From Amycolatopsis mongoliensis (lineage in GTDB: Bacteria > Actinomycetota > Actinomycetes > Mycobacteriales > Pseudonocardiaceae), in assembly GCF_030285665.1 (NCBI RefSeq), contig NZ_CP127295.1, positions 4,464,001 to 4,528,000 of the forward strand: a stretch of DNA of 64,000 bases. The letters are read 5' to 3'. The notes below the pieces were generated by a model. That model was not told the origin of the DNA and did not search any database. It worked only from the letters and a program-made list of their open reading frames with translations. Every line of letters begins with the position of its first letter. Positions within the stretch are counted from its first letter, which is position 1. Of the stretch, positions 29,154-37,863 are shown in pieces. A program made the position numbers and the translations under genes.

Positions 29154-29240
29154 AGCGCCCCAAGGTGGCCTTCGGTGCGTTCAACGCACCGAAGGCCGCC
29201 TTGGGTGCGTTGAACGCAACCAAGGCCACCTTGGGGCGCT
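29154..29240. repeat. Compound palindrome of CCAAGGTGGCCTT type (family D)
   Basis: Outer arms AGCGCCCCAAGGTGGCCTT and AAGGCCACCTTGGGGCGCT are reverse complements. Inside lie two further hairpins, CGGTGCGTT/AACGCACCG and TGCGTT/AACGCA, with another AAGGCCGCCTTGGG between them. The 87-base element fills the space between the convergent MFS genes and ends on the first base of the second gene's stop codon. It probably terminates both transcripts. Confidence 0.85.
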
Positions 29241-30640
29241 CAGGCCGGGACCTTCGTGACCGGCCGGGAGCCGCTGAAGCGGAGGGCGGCCAAGGCCGTC
29301 AGCGCGATTCCGGCGGCCGCCAGCAGGACCGCCGTGCGGAGACCGTCCACTGTGGCCGCTCGCAACGCCTCGCCGGTGAGCCCCGCGGTGCCCGCGTTGG
29401 CCACCGCGACGAACACCGCCAGGCCCACCGTCCCGCCGACCTGCTGGGCCGTCGACGCCACCCCGGACGCGATTCCCTGCGCGGACTGCGGAATCCCGGC
29501 CGCCGCCGCGCCGAACATCAGCGTGTACCCCGCTCCCTGGCCCAGCCCCAGCACCACCAGCGCCGGGACCAGCGCCACGTAGGACGCCGACGAAGTCATC
29601 GACAGCCCCAGCAGCACCGCGCCCGCGCCGCCGATGCCCAGGGAAACCACCAGCGTCGGACGCGTGCCGTAGCGGGTGGCCAAGCGGCCGGCCGCCTGCG
29701 AACCCGCCGCGATCGCGACCATCGGCACGCCGAACGCCAGCCCGGTCGCCAGCGCGCCGTAGCCCTGCACGCCCTGGAAGTACCCGGTCAGGAAGTACAG
29801 CAGCGTCCCGAACGTGCCCATGTAGAGGAACGCCACGACCACGCCGGTGCCGAGGTTGCGCTCCCGCAGCAGCCGCGGGGGCAGTAGCGGGTCGCGGCCC
29901 CGGCGCTCGATCACGGCGAACGCGGCCAGCAACGCGGCACCCGCCCCGGCCGCACCCAGGACCACCCCCGAAGTCCAGCCCAGCTCCGGGCCCTCGACCA
30001 GGGCGAACACCGCCGACGTCGTCCCGAGGGTCGCCGTCAGCGCGCCGGCGAGGTCGAACCGGCGGCCGGGTGCCCGCGCCGGGGCGACGGGCAGGAGCGC
30101 GAAGGCGAGCACCACGGCCGCCGCGGCCAGCGGGACGTTCACGAAGAACACCGCCGCCCAGCCGAACGCCTGCGTCAGCACGCCGCCGAGCAGGGAGCCG
30201 AGGATCATCCCGCTGCCGCCCGCGGTGCCCCAGACCGCGAACGCGCGGTTGCGGTCACGGCCGGCCGCGAACACCGTGCCGACCAGGGTCAGCGTCGCGG
30301 GGAAGAGCAGCGCCCCGCCCAGGCCCTGCCCGGCCCGGGCGCCGACGAGCAGGCCGGGGCCGGCGGCCAGCCCGCCCGCCAGCGACGACCCGGCGTAGAG
30401 CACGCACCCGACGGCGAACACCCGGCGCGGGCCGAACAGGTCGCACGCCCGGCCGCCCAGCAGGAGGAACCCGCCGAACGCCACGGCGTACGCGCTCACC
30501 ACCCACTGCAGGCTCTGGGCGGAGAAGCCGAGTTCGCGGCCGATGTCCGGCAGTGCCACGTACACGATGTTGTAGTCGAGGGAGATGATCAGCTGCGCGA
30601 ACGCCAGCAGCGCCAGCACCGCGCCCGGACGGCGGATCAC
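29240..30640 (-). CDS. DHA2-type MFS exporter
   Basis: A 466-residue 14-helix transporter. Near the start is SLDYNIVYVALPDIGRELGFSAQSLQW (motif C-like region), then motif A-like GGRACDLFGPRRVFAVG and GTAGGSGMILGSLLGGVLTQAFGWAAVFFVNVPLA. The GTG start overlaps the stop of the AhpD-like gene upstream by four bases, so the pair forms an operon. A drug or metabolite export role is typical; the substrate is unknown. Sequence upstream of the GTG is open but belongs to the neighbour. Confidence 0.88.
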   Translation of the reverse strand: MIRRPGAVLALLAFAQLIISLDYNIVYVALPDIGRELGFSAQSLQWVVSAYAVAFGGFLLLGGRACDLFGPRRVFAVGCVLYAGSSLAGGLAAGPGLLVGARAGQGLGGALLFPATLTLVGTVFAAGRDRNRAFAVWGTAGGSGMILGSLLGGVLTQAFGWAAVFFVNVPLAAAAVVLAFALLPVAPARAPGRRFDLAGALTATLGTTSAVFALVEGPELGWTSGVVLGAAGAGAALLAAFAVIERRGRDPLLPPRLLRERNLGTGVVVAFLYMGTFGTLLYFLTGYFQGVQGYGALATGLAFGVPMVAIAAGSQAAGRLATRYGTRPTLVVSLGIGGAGAVLLGLSMTSSASYVALVPALVVLGLGQGAGYTLMFGAAAAGIPQSAQGIASGVASTAQQVGGTVGLAVFVAVANAGTAGLTGEALRAATVDGLRTAVLLAAAGIALTALAALRFSGSRPVTKVPA

Positions 30641-31095
30641 CGGGCCACCCGCTCGTCCGTGCCGGGCACCTTCGCCGTGGTGACGGCGATGCGGTTCCAC
30701 GTGTTGATCGTGAAGATCAGCGCGAGGAGCTGCGCCAGCTCTTCCTCGCCGAACTGGCCGGCGGCCCGGGCGTAGACGTCGTCGGGGACGCCCCCGGCGA
30801 TCAGCGTGACCGCTTCGGTCAGGGCCAGCGCCGCCTGCTCCTTCTCACTGAAGAAGTGACCGGCTTCGTGCCACACCGCGACCATGTGCAGCCGCTCCTC
30901 GCTCTCGCCGGCCTTGCGGGCGTCCGAGGTGTGCATGTGCAGGCAGTAGGCGCAGCGGTTGAGCTGCGACGCGCGGATCTGGACCAGCTCGACGAGCGCG
31001 GGGTCGAGCCCGGCGCGGGCGGCGGCGTCGAAGCCGATCAGGGCCTTGAAGGCCTTGGGGGCGGACTGGGCGAAGGTGATGCGGGAGTTCGTCAT
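30637..31095 (-). CDS. Carboxymuconolactone decarboxylase / AhpD-like peroxidase family protein
   Basis: A 152-residue all-helical protein. The redox motif is C48-A-Y-C51-L-H53-M-H55 in QIRASQLNRCAYCLHMHTSDARK, the signature of AhpD-like alkylhydroperoxidases. It is often a thiol-based peroxide or electrophile defence protein. It is the first gene of a two-gene unit with an MFS exporter and diverges from a MocR regulator 47 bases away. Joint control in response to a toxic substrate is likely. Confidence 0.88.
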   Translation of the reverse strand: MTNSRITFAQSAPKAFKALIGFDAAARAGLDPALVELVQIRASQLNRCAYCLHMHTSDARKAGESEERLHMVAVWHEAGHFFSEKEQAALALTEAVTLIAGGVPDDVYARAAGQFGEEELAQLLALIFTINTWNRIAVTTAKVPGTDERVAR

Positions 31096-31112
31096 GACCA
31101 GAAACCTAGGGC

Positions 31113-31124
31113 GCGGTTGACCGC
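31113..31124. promoter_or_regulatory. Inverted repeat GCGGT-TG-ACCGC between AhpD-like and MocR genes
   Basis: GCGGTTGACCGC is a perfect 5-bp-arm palindrome in the 47-base gap between two divergent starts. It overlaps a TTGACC that could be a -35 box. It is a candidate binding site for the MocR regulator. Confidence 0.4.
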
Positions 31125-31142
31125 CGGGTAGGGGGCACTTCC

Positions 31143-32546
31143 GTGCCGGAATCGTGGGTCAATCTGGGGGAGCGGCTCGGTGCCGACCTGCACCTGGAGC
31201 TGGCGGGCACCGGCGGCAAGCGGGCCGCGCTCATCACCGCGCTGCGTGCGGCCGTCCGCACCGGACGGCTCGCTCCGGGCACCCGGCTCCCGCCGTACCG
31301 GTCGCTGGCCGCCGACCTCGGGCTGGCGCGCAACACCGTCGCGGACGCCTACGCCGAGCTGGTCGCCGAAGGCTGGCTGACCGCGGTTCAGGGCTCCGGC
31401 ACCCGCGTCGCGTCGCGGGCCGAGCCGCTTCCGGCGGCCCGGACACCGAAGAAAGCGCCGGGTGTCCCGGCGCCGCGGCACAACCTGCGGCAGGGCCAGC
31501 CGGACGCGACGTCGTTCCCGCGTGCCGAGTGGCTCGCCGCCGCGCGCCGCGCGCTGAACGTCGCCCCGCACGACGCCTTCGGCCCCGGCGACCCGCGCGG
31601 CCGGCGCGAACTCCGGGAGGCCTTGGCCGGCTACCTCGCGCGGGCCCGCGGCGTGCGGACGTCCCCGGAGCGGATCGTCGTGTGCTCGGGGTTCGCGCAC
31701 GCGCTGCGGGTGCTGTTCCCGGCGGTGCTGCCCGGCCCGCTCGCCGTCGAGGCGTACGGGCTCGCGTTCCACCGCGCGATCTTCGCCGCGGCCGGCGTCG
31801 GCACGATTCCCCTTGCCCTGGACGAAAACGGCGCACGCGTCGACGACCTCGGCGTGCCCACCGTGCTGCTGACGCCCGCGCACCAGTTCCCGACCGGCGG
31901 CCCGCTGCACCACGACCGTCGCGCCGCGGTGCTCGACCACGTCCGCACCAGCGGCGGCCTGCTCGTCGAAGACGACTACGACGGCGAGTTCCGCTACGAC
32001 CGCAAGCCGGTCGGCGCGGTCCAGGGTCTCGACCCCGAGCACGTCGTCTACGTCGGTTCGGTGAGCAAAAGCCTTTCCCCCGCGCTGCGGCTCGGGTGGC
32101 TGGTGCTGCCGGACCACCTCGTCGACGCCGTGCTGGCCGCGAAGGGCGAGCGGGAAGCGTGGGCGGGGGTGGTCGACCAGCTCACCTTGGCGGAGTTCGT
32201 GAGTTCGGGCGCCTACGACAGGCACATCCGGCGCATGCGCCAGCGGTACCGGCGCCGCCGCGATCTCCTCGTCCGGGCACTCGCCGAGCGGGCACCGCAC
32301 GTCGTGCCGACCGGCATCGCCGCCGGCCTGCACGCGGTGCTGCGGTTGCCGCCCGGCACCGAGCGGTCCGCGGTGAAAGGCGCGGCGTGGCAAGGACTCG
32401 CGCTGGACGGCCTGGCCGCGTTCCGCCACCCGGCCAGTACGATGTCCACAATGGACGGACTGGTGGTCGGCTACGCGACGCCGCCCGAACACGCCTACCC
32501 GGCGGCGCTGGACGCGCTGTGCCGCGCGCTGCCGCCCGCGTCATAG
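31143..32546 (+). CDS. MocR-family regulator (GntR helix-turn-helix fused to aminotransferase fold)
   Basis: A 467-residue fusion. The N-terminal GntR-type winged helix (ALITALRAAVRTGRLAPGTRLPPYRSLAADLGLARNTVADAYAELVAEGWL) is at about 27-78. A class I aminotransferase-like domain follows, with the PLP lysine K309 in YVGSVSKSLSPALRLGW. Such proteins sense PLP or PLP-amino acid adducts. No pdxS/pdxT genes are near, so this is not a simple PdxR. It is divergent from the AhpD-like/MFS pair, which it may activate. The GTG start has GGGGG upstream. Confidence 0.9.
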   Translation: MPESWVNLGERLGADLHLELAGTGGKRAALITALRAAVRTGRLAPGTRLPPYRSLAADLGLARNTVADAYAELVAEGWLTAVQGSGTRVASRAEPLPAARTPKKAPGVPAPRHNLRQGQPDATSFPRAEWLAAARRALNVAPHDAFGPGDPRGRRELREALAGYLARARGVRTSPERIVVCSGFAHALRVLFPAVLPGPLAVEAYGLAFHRAIFAAAGVGTIPLALDENGARVDDLGVPTVLLTPAHQFPTGGPLHHDRRAAVLDHVRTSGGLLVEDDYDGEFRYDRKPVGAVQGLDPEHVVYVGSVSKSLSPALRLGWLVLPDHLVDAVLAAKGEREAWAGVVDQLTLAEFVSSGAYDRHIRRMRQRYRRRRDLLVRALAERAPHVVPTGIAAGLHAVLRLPPGTERSAVKGAAWQGLALDGLAAFRHPASTMSTMDGLVVGYATPPEHAYPAALDALCRALPPAS

Positions 32547-33026
32547 CAGCGAACGGGTGAGCCAGACGACCTCGCCGTTGTGTTCCGTGGAGACGTGATC
32601 CCGTGCGAACCCGAGCTTCTCGAGGACGCGGAGCGACGCTGTGTTCCCCGCCCCGACGGTCGACCAGAGCCGTTTCCGGCCGGTCGCTTTCGCGGCCTCG
32701 AGCACCGCGCCGGCCGCCTCGGTGGCGTAGCCGCGCCCGTGCGCGCGCCGGAACAGCTCGTACGCGATCTCGGGCTCTTCGGCGGTGCACCGGCCGATGA
32801 TCAACCCGCAATAGCCGATGAAGTCGCCTTCGTCCCGGCGCAGGACGGGCAGCAGCGCGATCCCGGTTTTCGCCGTCGCGGCGAGCTGCTTCGCGATGAG
32901 TTCCCGGGTGTGCTCGACCGGGGGCGTCCCGTTCCCGCGCTCGGCGTGCAGGGCGCTGAGCGCACCGGCGTCCGATGCGGCCCACGGTCGCAGGATCAGC
33001 CGCGCGGTCTCGAGGGGGACCGGCAT
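32541..33026 (-). CDS. GNAT-family N-acetyltransferase
   Basis: A 161-residue RimJ/RimL-type acetyltransferase that opens LETARLILRPWAASDAGAL. The acetyl-CoA loop is in RRAHGRGYATEAAGAVLEAA (R-x-x-G-x-G/A) and the C-terminal part reads NTASLRVLEKLGF. The ATG at 33026 is the family-like start; a GTG at 33044 six codons up is possible. The VOC gene ends 20 bases before it on the same strand. The last bases overlap the MocR stop on the other strand. The substrate is unknown. Confidence 0.85.
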   Translation of the reverse strand: MPVPLETARLILRPWAASDAGALSALHAERGNGTPPVEHTRELIAKQLAATAKTGIALLPVLRRDEGDFIGYCGLIIGRCTAEEPEIAYELFRRAHGRGYATEAAGAVLEAAKATGRKRLWSTVGAGNTASLRVLEKLGFARDHVSTEHNGEVVWLTRSLL

Positions 33027-33046
33027 CGGCCCGTACCCGGGCACGA

Positions 33047-33400
33047 CTAGGCCGGCTGCCAGAGTTCGACGCGGTTGCCTTCGGGGTCGGTGACCCAGCC
33101 GAACCGGCCGACGCCGGCCATGTCCTGGGTCTCCTCGGCCACCTCGGCGCCCTTCTCGCGGAGCTGGGCGAGCATGGCGTCGAGGTCGCGGACCCGGAAG
33201 TTGAGCATGGTCTGCTGGGAGCGGGAGCCGAAGTAGTCCGTCCCGGCCTCGAACGGCGCGAAGACCGTGGGCCCCGGCTCCTGCTGCCACGAGCCGTGCT
33301 CGTCGGCGCCGAGGCCGAGGGCGTCCCGGTACCAGGCACCCAGTGCCGCCGGGTCCGCCGCGCGGATGAAGTACCCCCCGATGCCGAGCACGCGTTCCAT
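33047..33400 (-). CDS. VOC-family (glyoxalase-like) protein
   Basis: A 117-residue single-domain vicinal oxygen chelate protein. It has the opening LGIGGYFIRAADPAALGAWYRDALGL and the closing FGWVTDPEGNRVELWQP, where the last glutamate is a typical metal ligand. Members include glyoxalases, dioxygenases and antibiotic-binding proteins. The sequence does not decide between these. It lies just upstream of the GNAT gene in the same direction, probably one transcript. Confidence 0.85.
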   Translation of the reverse strand: MERVLGIGGYFIRAADPAALGAWYRDALGLGADEHGSWQQEPGPTVFAPFEAGTDYFGSRSQQTMLNFRVRDLDAMLAQLREKGAEVAEETQDMAGVGRFGWVTDPEGNRVELWQPA

Positions 33401-33429
33401 GCCGCGATCCTGTCAGCGCGGCGGGGAGC

Positions 33430-33463
33430 CCGGGGCCGCCGACACGCGGAAGGAGCCCCGGAC
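33430..33463. terminator. Imperfect hairpin after the lysozyme-like gene
   Basis: CCGGGGC near 33431 pairs with GCCCCGG near 33457 across an 18-base loop, just downstream of the stop at 33469 on the minus strand. The stem is short and has no T-run, so this is a modest terminator call. Confidence 0.35.
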
Positions 33464-33468
33464 CCGCA

Positions 33469-34269
33469 CTACCCGACGATGTCGATCTCGAACGGGCTGG
33501 CCGCGCTGTAGTTGATGTCGGCCCACAGTGCACCCGGCAGGTCGTAGCGCCGGTGGGACGTCAGCTTGTTGTCGTAGCCGGCGACCTGCGTGGGGTTGTG
33601 GCCGACGCCCTGGTGGTCGCTGCCCCAGGCGTAGATGTCGCCGACCCACATCGCCTCCGAGTAGCCGTCACCGCCGAGCCGCGGCCGGATGATGACCGCC
33701 GCGCCGGGGCTGCCGGACAGGAACACCCGCACCACGTTCTGGTCGGCGTTCGGCGGGGTGACGGTGATGCGCTCCATGATCTCCACTCCAGTCGAGACGG
33801 ATCGGTTTCCGTCCACTCCGGGCCAGTAGTCGACGACGGACGAGACGTCGTAGCCGGGGGCGACGTTCCCGCGGTACTGCTTGGCGACCGCACCGTCGGG
33901 GATGGTGGGATCGCCGTTGTAGTGCGCGATCCAGTAGTGCGGCTCGGCGACGCCTGCCGACGAGAACGCCGACCGCACCGCCGGCCAGGTCGAGAGGTTG
34001 CAGTAGACCGTGGGGTCCGCGCCGGCCGCGCGGCGCATCCGGACCCAGCCCGGGGCCTCGCCCGGCGTGGCGTCGCCGGGTTCGACGTCCAGGACGTGGC
34101 CGTCGTTCGTGCTCGCTTTCTTGACGATGGTGACCTTGACCGCGCTGGGGAAGCGCGCCCAGTCGGCGGCCGACCAGGGTTCGAGTTTGATCTTGTCGAT
34201 GTATCCCGCGACCATCTCCGCGCCGGCGGGGATGTTCGCGGCCGTGACCGCGTCGTACATCGTGCGCAC
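33469..34269 (-). CDS. Glycoside-hydrolase-like (DUF1906/lysin-type) protein
   Basis: A 266-residue protein. The first about 155 residues (MRTMYDAVTAANIPAGAEMVAGYID, STNDGHVLDVEPGDATPGEAPGWVRMRR, PHYWIAHYNGDPTIPDG, AKQYRG) resemble the glycoside-hydrolase-like domain found in actinobacterial and phage lysin-type proteins. The acids in HVLDVEPGD would be in the active-site position. The last 90 residues form an unknown beta-rich domain. No signal peptide is seen. The GTG start has GGAGA eight bases upstream. It stands alone, without holin or phage genes, so a host protein of unknown role is as likely as a phage relic. Confidence 0.6.
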   Translation of the reverse strand: MRTMYDAVTAANIPAGAEMVAGYIDKIKLEPWSAADWARFPSAVKVTIVKKASTNDGHVLDVEPGDATPGEAPGWVRMRRAAGADPTVYCNLSTWPAVRSAFSSAGVAEPHYWIAHYNGDPTIPDGAVAKQYRGNVAPGYDVSSVVDYWPGVDGNRSVSTGVEIMERITVTPPNADQNVVRVFLSGSPGAAVIIRPRLGGDGYSEAMWVGDIYAWGSDHQGVGHNPTQVAGYDNKLTSHRRYDLPGALWADINYSAASPFEIDIVG

Positions 34270-34528
34270 GGGTGGGGTCTCCGTTCGATGCCATTCGCCT
34301 TTTCGGGGACGGCGAAATCGTCTCCGCGATCCGCCATCGTGGTGTTACCCATGTGGGACGGGCGTCAAGCGCAAATGTTACGCAGTTCCGGTCCGTCACC
34401 GAGACGGCCGCATCGCGCAATTCCTTCACCACGGGCTCACGCGGCGATGGTGACTTTCCGCTATCGGTACTGGCTTCCCGCTCACCCGGCTGGCAAGCTG
34501 CCAGGACTTCACGACGGAAGGGACGTGC
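34270..34528. other. Divergent promoter gap between lysozyme-like and VWA genes
   Basis: A 259-base gap that must carry both promoters. It is somewhat AT-richer than the genes beside it. I see no long inverted repeat and no small gene that I would defend. CACGACGGAAGGGAC just before 34529 includes the GGAAGG ribosome binding site of the VWA gene. Confidence 0.4.
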
Positions 34529-36109
34529 ATGGCGGCACACCCGGCGCGGGCGCGGCGCATCGACGCGCGGGTCGTCGTCCTGAGCGTGCTGCTCGTGGTC
34601 GCCCTGCTCGCCTGGTTCGGCGTCGACTACCTGCGCGACCGCCTCGCCTCGGGGGGCTGCGACACCACGACCCCGGTCCGCATCACGGCGGCGCCGGACG
34701 TCGCGCCGGTGCTCACCGCGCTGGCCCGGTCCGTGCCGGAGCCGGACTGCTACACGGTCGAGGTCACGGCGTCCGCGTCGGCGGCCACCGCGGCGGCGCT
34801 GGAAGCCAACGGCGCGAACGGCCCCGACGTCTGGGTGCCGGAGTCGAGCAGCTGGCTGCTGCAGGCCCGTGACGGCGGTGCGTGGAACCTGCCCGAATCC
34901 GGCCAGTCGGTGGCGAGCTCGCCGGTCGTGCTGGCCCTGACCGACGAGGTCGCCAAGCAGGCCGGCTGGCCGGGTAAGTCACTGTCGTGGTCGGACGTCC
35001 TCGCGGGAAGCCCGGTCGGGTTGCCCGACCCGAGCCGCGACCCGGCCGGCATCGCCGCGCTGATCGGCCTGCAGCAGCTGACCAAGGACGCGCCCGACCC
35101 CGCCGCGGCGTTCACCGAGGAGATCCGCAAGGTGTCCGCGGTGAAGGAGCCGTTCACGGCGTCGCCGGCGTCGGAGCAGTCCGTGCTGGCGCGCAAGCTC
35201 GTCGCCGCGTACCCGGCGGTGGGTGTGCCGAGCTTCGACTACCCGTACGTCGTGCTGCCGCGCGCGTCGGAGGCTTCACGGTCGGCGGCCGAGCGGTTCC
35301 TGCGGCTGGTGCTCGACCAGACCGCCACGAAGACGTTCGCCGACGCCGGCTTCCGGACGCCGGCCGGGCAGCTGCTCGGCGACCGGCCGCGCGACACCCG
35401 GACGAACGCCGCGCCGCGCCCGGCCGGGCCGCCCGCGGCGGACGCGATGTACGGCGTGCTGCAGGCGTGGGCCGGGGCCAACCTCAGCGCCCGCGTCCAG
35501 GTGCTGCTCGACGTGTCGGGCTCGATGGCCGCCACCGTCCCCGGTACCGGCCGCAGCCGCATGGCGCTCACCCTGGAAGCCGCGACGCAGGGCCTCGGGC
35601 TGTTCAAGCCGACGACGGAGATCGGCCTGTGGCTGTTTTCGACCCGGCTCGACGGCGACAAGGACTACAAGGAACTGCTGCCGATGCGGTCCATCTCGGA
35701 ACAGCTCGCCGGGGGCGGGGTGGCGACGCTGCAGGCGGTCAAGCCGAAGCCCGGCGGGGCGACCGGGCTGTACGACTCGATCCTCGCCGCGTACCAGAAC
35801 GCGCGCCAGAACTGGCAGCTCGGCCGGATCAACGTCGTCGTCGTGCTCACCGACGGCCGCAACGAGGACAGCGACTCCGTCGGGCTGCCCGGCCTGCTCG
35901 CGGAGCTGGGCCGGCTGCAGGACCCGCGGAAACCGTTGCCGGTGATCGGGATCGGCATCGGCCCGGACATCGACGCGAGCGAGCTGAAGCAGGTTTCGGC
36001 GGCCACCGGGGGCGAGTCGTTCACCACGCCGGACCCGCGCAAGATCTCCGACGTCTTCTACCAGGCGCTGAGCACGCTCATGTGCCAGCCGCCGGCCTGC
36101 AAGAAGTGA
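34529..36109 (+). CDS. Membrane-anchored protein with extracellular substrate-binding and von Willebrand A domains
   Basis: A 526-residue protein. A membrane helix at about 16-31 (VVVLSVLLVVALLAWFGVDYL) is followed by a solute-binding-protein-like region (VRITAAPDVAPVLTALARS ... GPDVWVPESSSWLLQ). The VWA domain has its metal site opening D328-V-S-G-S-M and later VVVLTDGRNED. This binding-protein plus VWA layout is known in actinobacterial surface proteins of unknown role. The VWA part probably binds a protein partner through a metal ion. It is followed after eight bases by a polytopic membrane protein and may act with it. Confidence 0.75.
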   Translation: MAAHPARARRIDARVVVLSVLLVVALLAWFGVDYLRDRLASGGCDTTTPVRITAAPDVAPVLTALARSVPEPDCYTVEVTASASAATAAALEANGANGPDVWVPESSSWLLQARDGGAWNLPESGQSVASSPVVLALTDEVAKQAGWPGKSLSWSDVLAGSPVGLPDPSRDPAGIAALIGLQQLTKDAPDPAAAFTEEIRKVSAVKEPFTASPASEQSVLARKLVAAYPAVGVPSFDYPYVVLPRASEASRSAAERFLRLVLDQTATKTFADAGFRTPAGQLLGDRPRDTRTNAAPRPAGPPAADAMYGVLQAWAGANLSARVQVLLDVSGSMAATVPGTGRSRMALTLEAATQGLGLFKPTTEIGLWLFSTRLDGDKDYKELLPMRSISEQLAGGGVATLQAVKPKPGGATGLYDSILAAYQNARQNWQLGRINVVVVLTDGRNEDSDSVGLPGLLAELGRLQDPRKPLPVIGIGIGPDIDASELKQVSAATGGESFTTPDPRKISDVFYQALSTLMCQPPACKK

Positions 36110-36117
36110 GGACACCC

Positions 36118-37863
36118 GTGTTGGTGGAGACCGAGAAGCCCGCCCCCCGGGTGGCGCGAAGACCGTCCACTCTCGTCGTGGCCGCGTTCGTCGCGGGTGT
36201 CGTGCCGTTGGCGCTTCACTCCTGGGCCGCGCTGCACGGGAATTTCGCGCAGGACGACTTCGTGATGACCTACCGGGCCGCCGTGGCGGGGCCGTTCGAC
36301 CTCGGCTACCTCTTCCAGGACTACCACGGGCACCTGACACCCGGCGGGTTCTTCCTCGCGGCGGTGATGACGTGGTGGGCGCCGCTGAACTTCCCGCTCA
36401 TGGTGGCGCCGCTGCTGCTGATGCGGGCCGTCGCGACGGTGCTGTTCTGGTGCCTGCTGGTGCGCTGCTTCGGCCACCGCTGGGCGATCCTGGTGCCGTT
36501 CACCGTGTTCACGGCCTCGACGCTGCTGCTGGTCCCGACGCTGTGGTGGGCCTACGGGGTCCAGATCGTCCCGGTGGTGCTCGCAGCCGCCGGGGCGGTG
36601 TACTGGCACGTCCGCTACCTGCGCGAGGGCGGCCGGTGGTGGATCGGCACGTTCGCGTGGACGCTCTTCGGCTTGGCGTTCTACGAGAAGGCCGTGGTGG
36701 TCCCGGTGCTGCTGGCCGGGGTGACCGTCCTGCTCGGACAGTCCTTCCGGGAGCGGTGGCGCTATTGGGCGGGGCACGCGGTGCTGCTCGCCGCGTTCGT
36801 CGTGGGCTACCTCGCGCTGACGTCGAGCCAGGTTTCCCCCGGCGGCACGCCGATGACCGCCGGGACCGTCGCCGACCTGACCGGCCGGATGCTCGGCGAC
36901 ACCTTCCTGCCCGGGCTGGCCGGCGGGCCGTGGTCCGGGCCCGGCCCGGGCGCGACCTGGGCGCCGTCGCCGTTCGTGGTGGTGGTCCTGCTGTTCGCCG
37001 CGGCACTGGCACTGCTGCTCGCCGGCGCTCGCGTGGGCGGGCGGCGGGCGTGGCGGGCGTGGGCGCTGCTCGGGCTGCTGTTCGCGGTGGACGTCGGCCT
37101 GCTGGCGCTGACCCGGCTGCGCGAAGTCGGCCCGGCCGCCGGCGACGACCCGCGCTACCTCGCCGAGCTGGCGTTCGTGGCCGCCCTTTGCGGAGCGTTC
37201 GCGTTCCTGTCACCGGACGGAATTGCGCCGTCCGGCGGAAAGCGGGAACGGCCGATCGCGCTCATCGCGTGCGTGCTTTTGCTCGTAAGTTCCGTCGTGG
37301 GATTTTCACAGCTGGCCCCGGCATTGCGGTTCGGGCATTCCGCGCAGTACCTCGGGAACGTCCGGGCGGCCGTCGCGGCGGACCCGGATCTGGTCTTCTT
37401 CGACACGTTCGTGCCGTCCGATGTGGTCCACGAGTGGTTCGGCGCGGACTCCCAGGCGTCCCGGGTGGCCGGCCTGGTGCCCGGCACGCACTTCGACCAG
37501 CCGACGAACCGGATGCACCTGCTCGACGCGACCGGCACACCCCGCCTGATCACCGGTGTGGACGCGGAGTCCCGCGAAGTGACCGGGCCGGTGCCGAACT
37601 GCGGCTACACGGTCGGCGAAACGCTGGTGAGCGTTCCGCTGGACAAACCGGTGCTCGGCCGGCACCTGCTGAAGATCGACTACTTCACCTCCGACGGCGG
37701 CGAAGGCCTGGTGGACCGCACGCCGGTGTGGTTCCAGGCCGGGCTGCACTCGCTGTACCTGCCGGTGGACGGCCTGTTCGACCACATCGGCGTGCAGCTG
37801 TCGAGCCCGGGCGCGCCGGTGTGCGTCGCGAAGGTCGAGATCGGGAAGCCGGTGACTCAGTAG
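36118..37863 (+). CDS. Polytopic membrane protein, possible glycosyltransferase of the envelope
   Basis: A 581-residue protein with about 10-11 membrane helices and a soluble C-terminal domain of about 150 residues. The early loop contains QDDF (HGNFAQDDFVMTYRAA), which recalls the acidic pair in the first outer loop of GT-C glycosyltransferases. The C-terminal domain (DLVFFDTFVPSDVVHEWFG ... HLLKIDYFT) would lie outside the membrane. The GTG start is eight bases after the VWA gene. I do not recognise a precise family. A GT-C-like sugar transfer role is suggested by topology and by AftD nearby. Confidence 0.65.
   Translation: MLVETEKPAPRVARRPSTLVVAAFVAGVVPLALHSWAALHGNFAQDDFVMTYRAAVAGPFDLGYLFQDYHGHLTPGGFFLAAVMTWWAPLNFPLMVAPLLLMRAVATVLFWCLLVRCFGHRWAILVPFTVFTASTLLLVPTLWWAYGVQIVPVVLAAAGAVYWHVRYLREGGRWWIGTFAWTLFGLAFYEKAVVVPVLLAGVTVLLGQSFRERWRYWAGHAVLLAAFVVGYLALTSSQVSPGGTPMTAGTVADLTGRMLGDTFLPGLAGGPWSGPGPGATWAPSPFVVVVLLFAAALALLLAGARVGGRRAWRAWALLGLLFAVDVGLLALTRLREVGPAAGDDPRYLAELAFVAALCGAFAFLSPDGIAPSGGKRERPIALIACVLLLVSSVVGFSQLAPALRFGHSAQYLGNVRAAVAADPDLVFFDTFVPSDVVHEWFGADSQASRVAGLVPGTHFDQPTNRMHLLDATGTPRLITGVDAESREVTGPVPNCGYTVGETLVSVPLDKPVLGRHLLKIDYFTSDGGEGLVDRTPVWFQAGLHSLYLPVDGLFDHIGVQLSSPGAPVCVAKVEIGKPVTQ

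Noticed and set aside
33469..34269. Prophage remnant
   Set aside because: A single lysozyme-like gene without holin, integrase or structural genes and with host-like codon use does not support a prophage.
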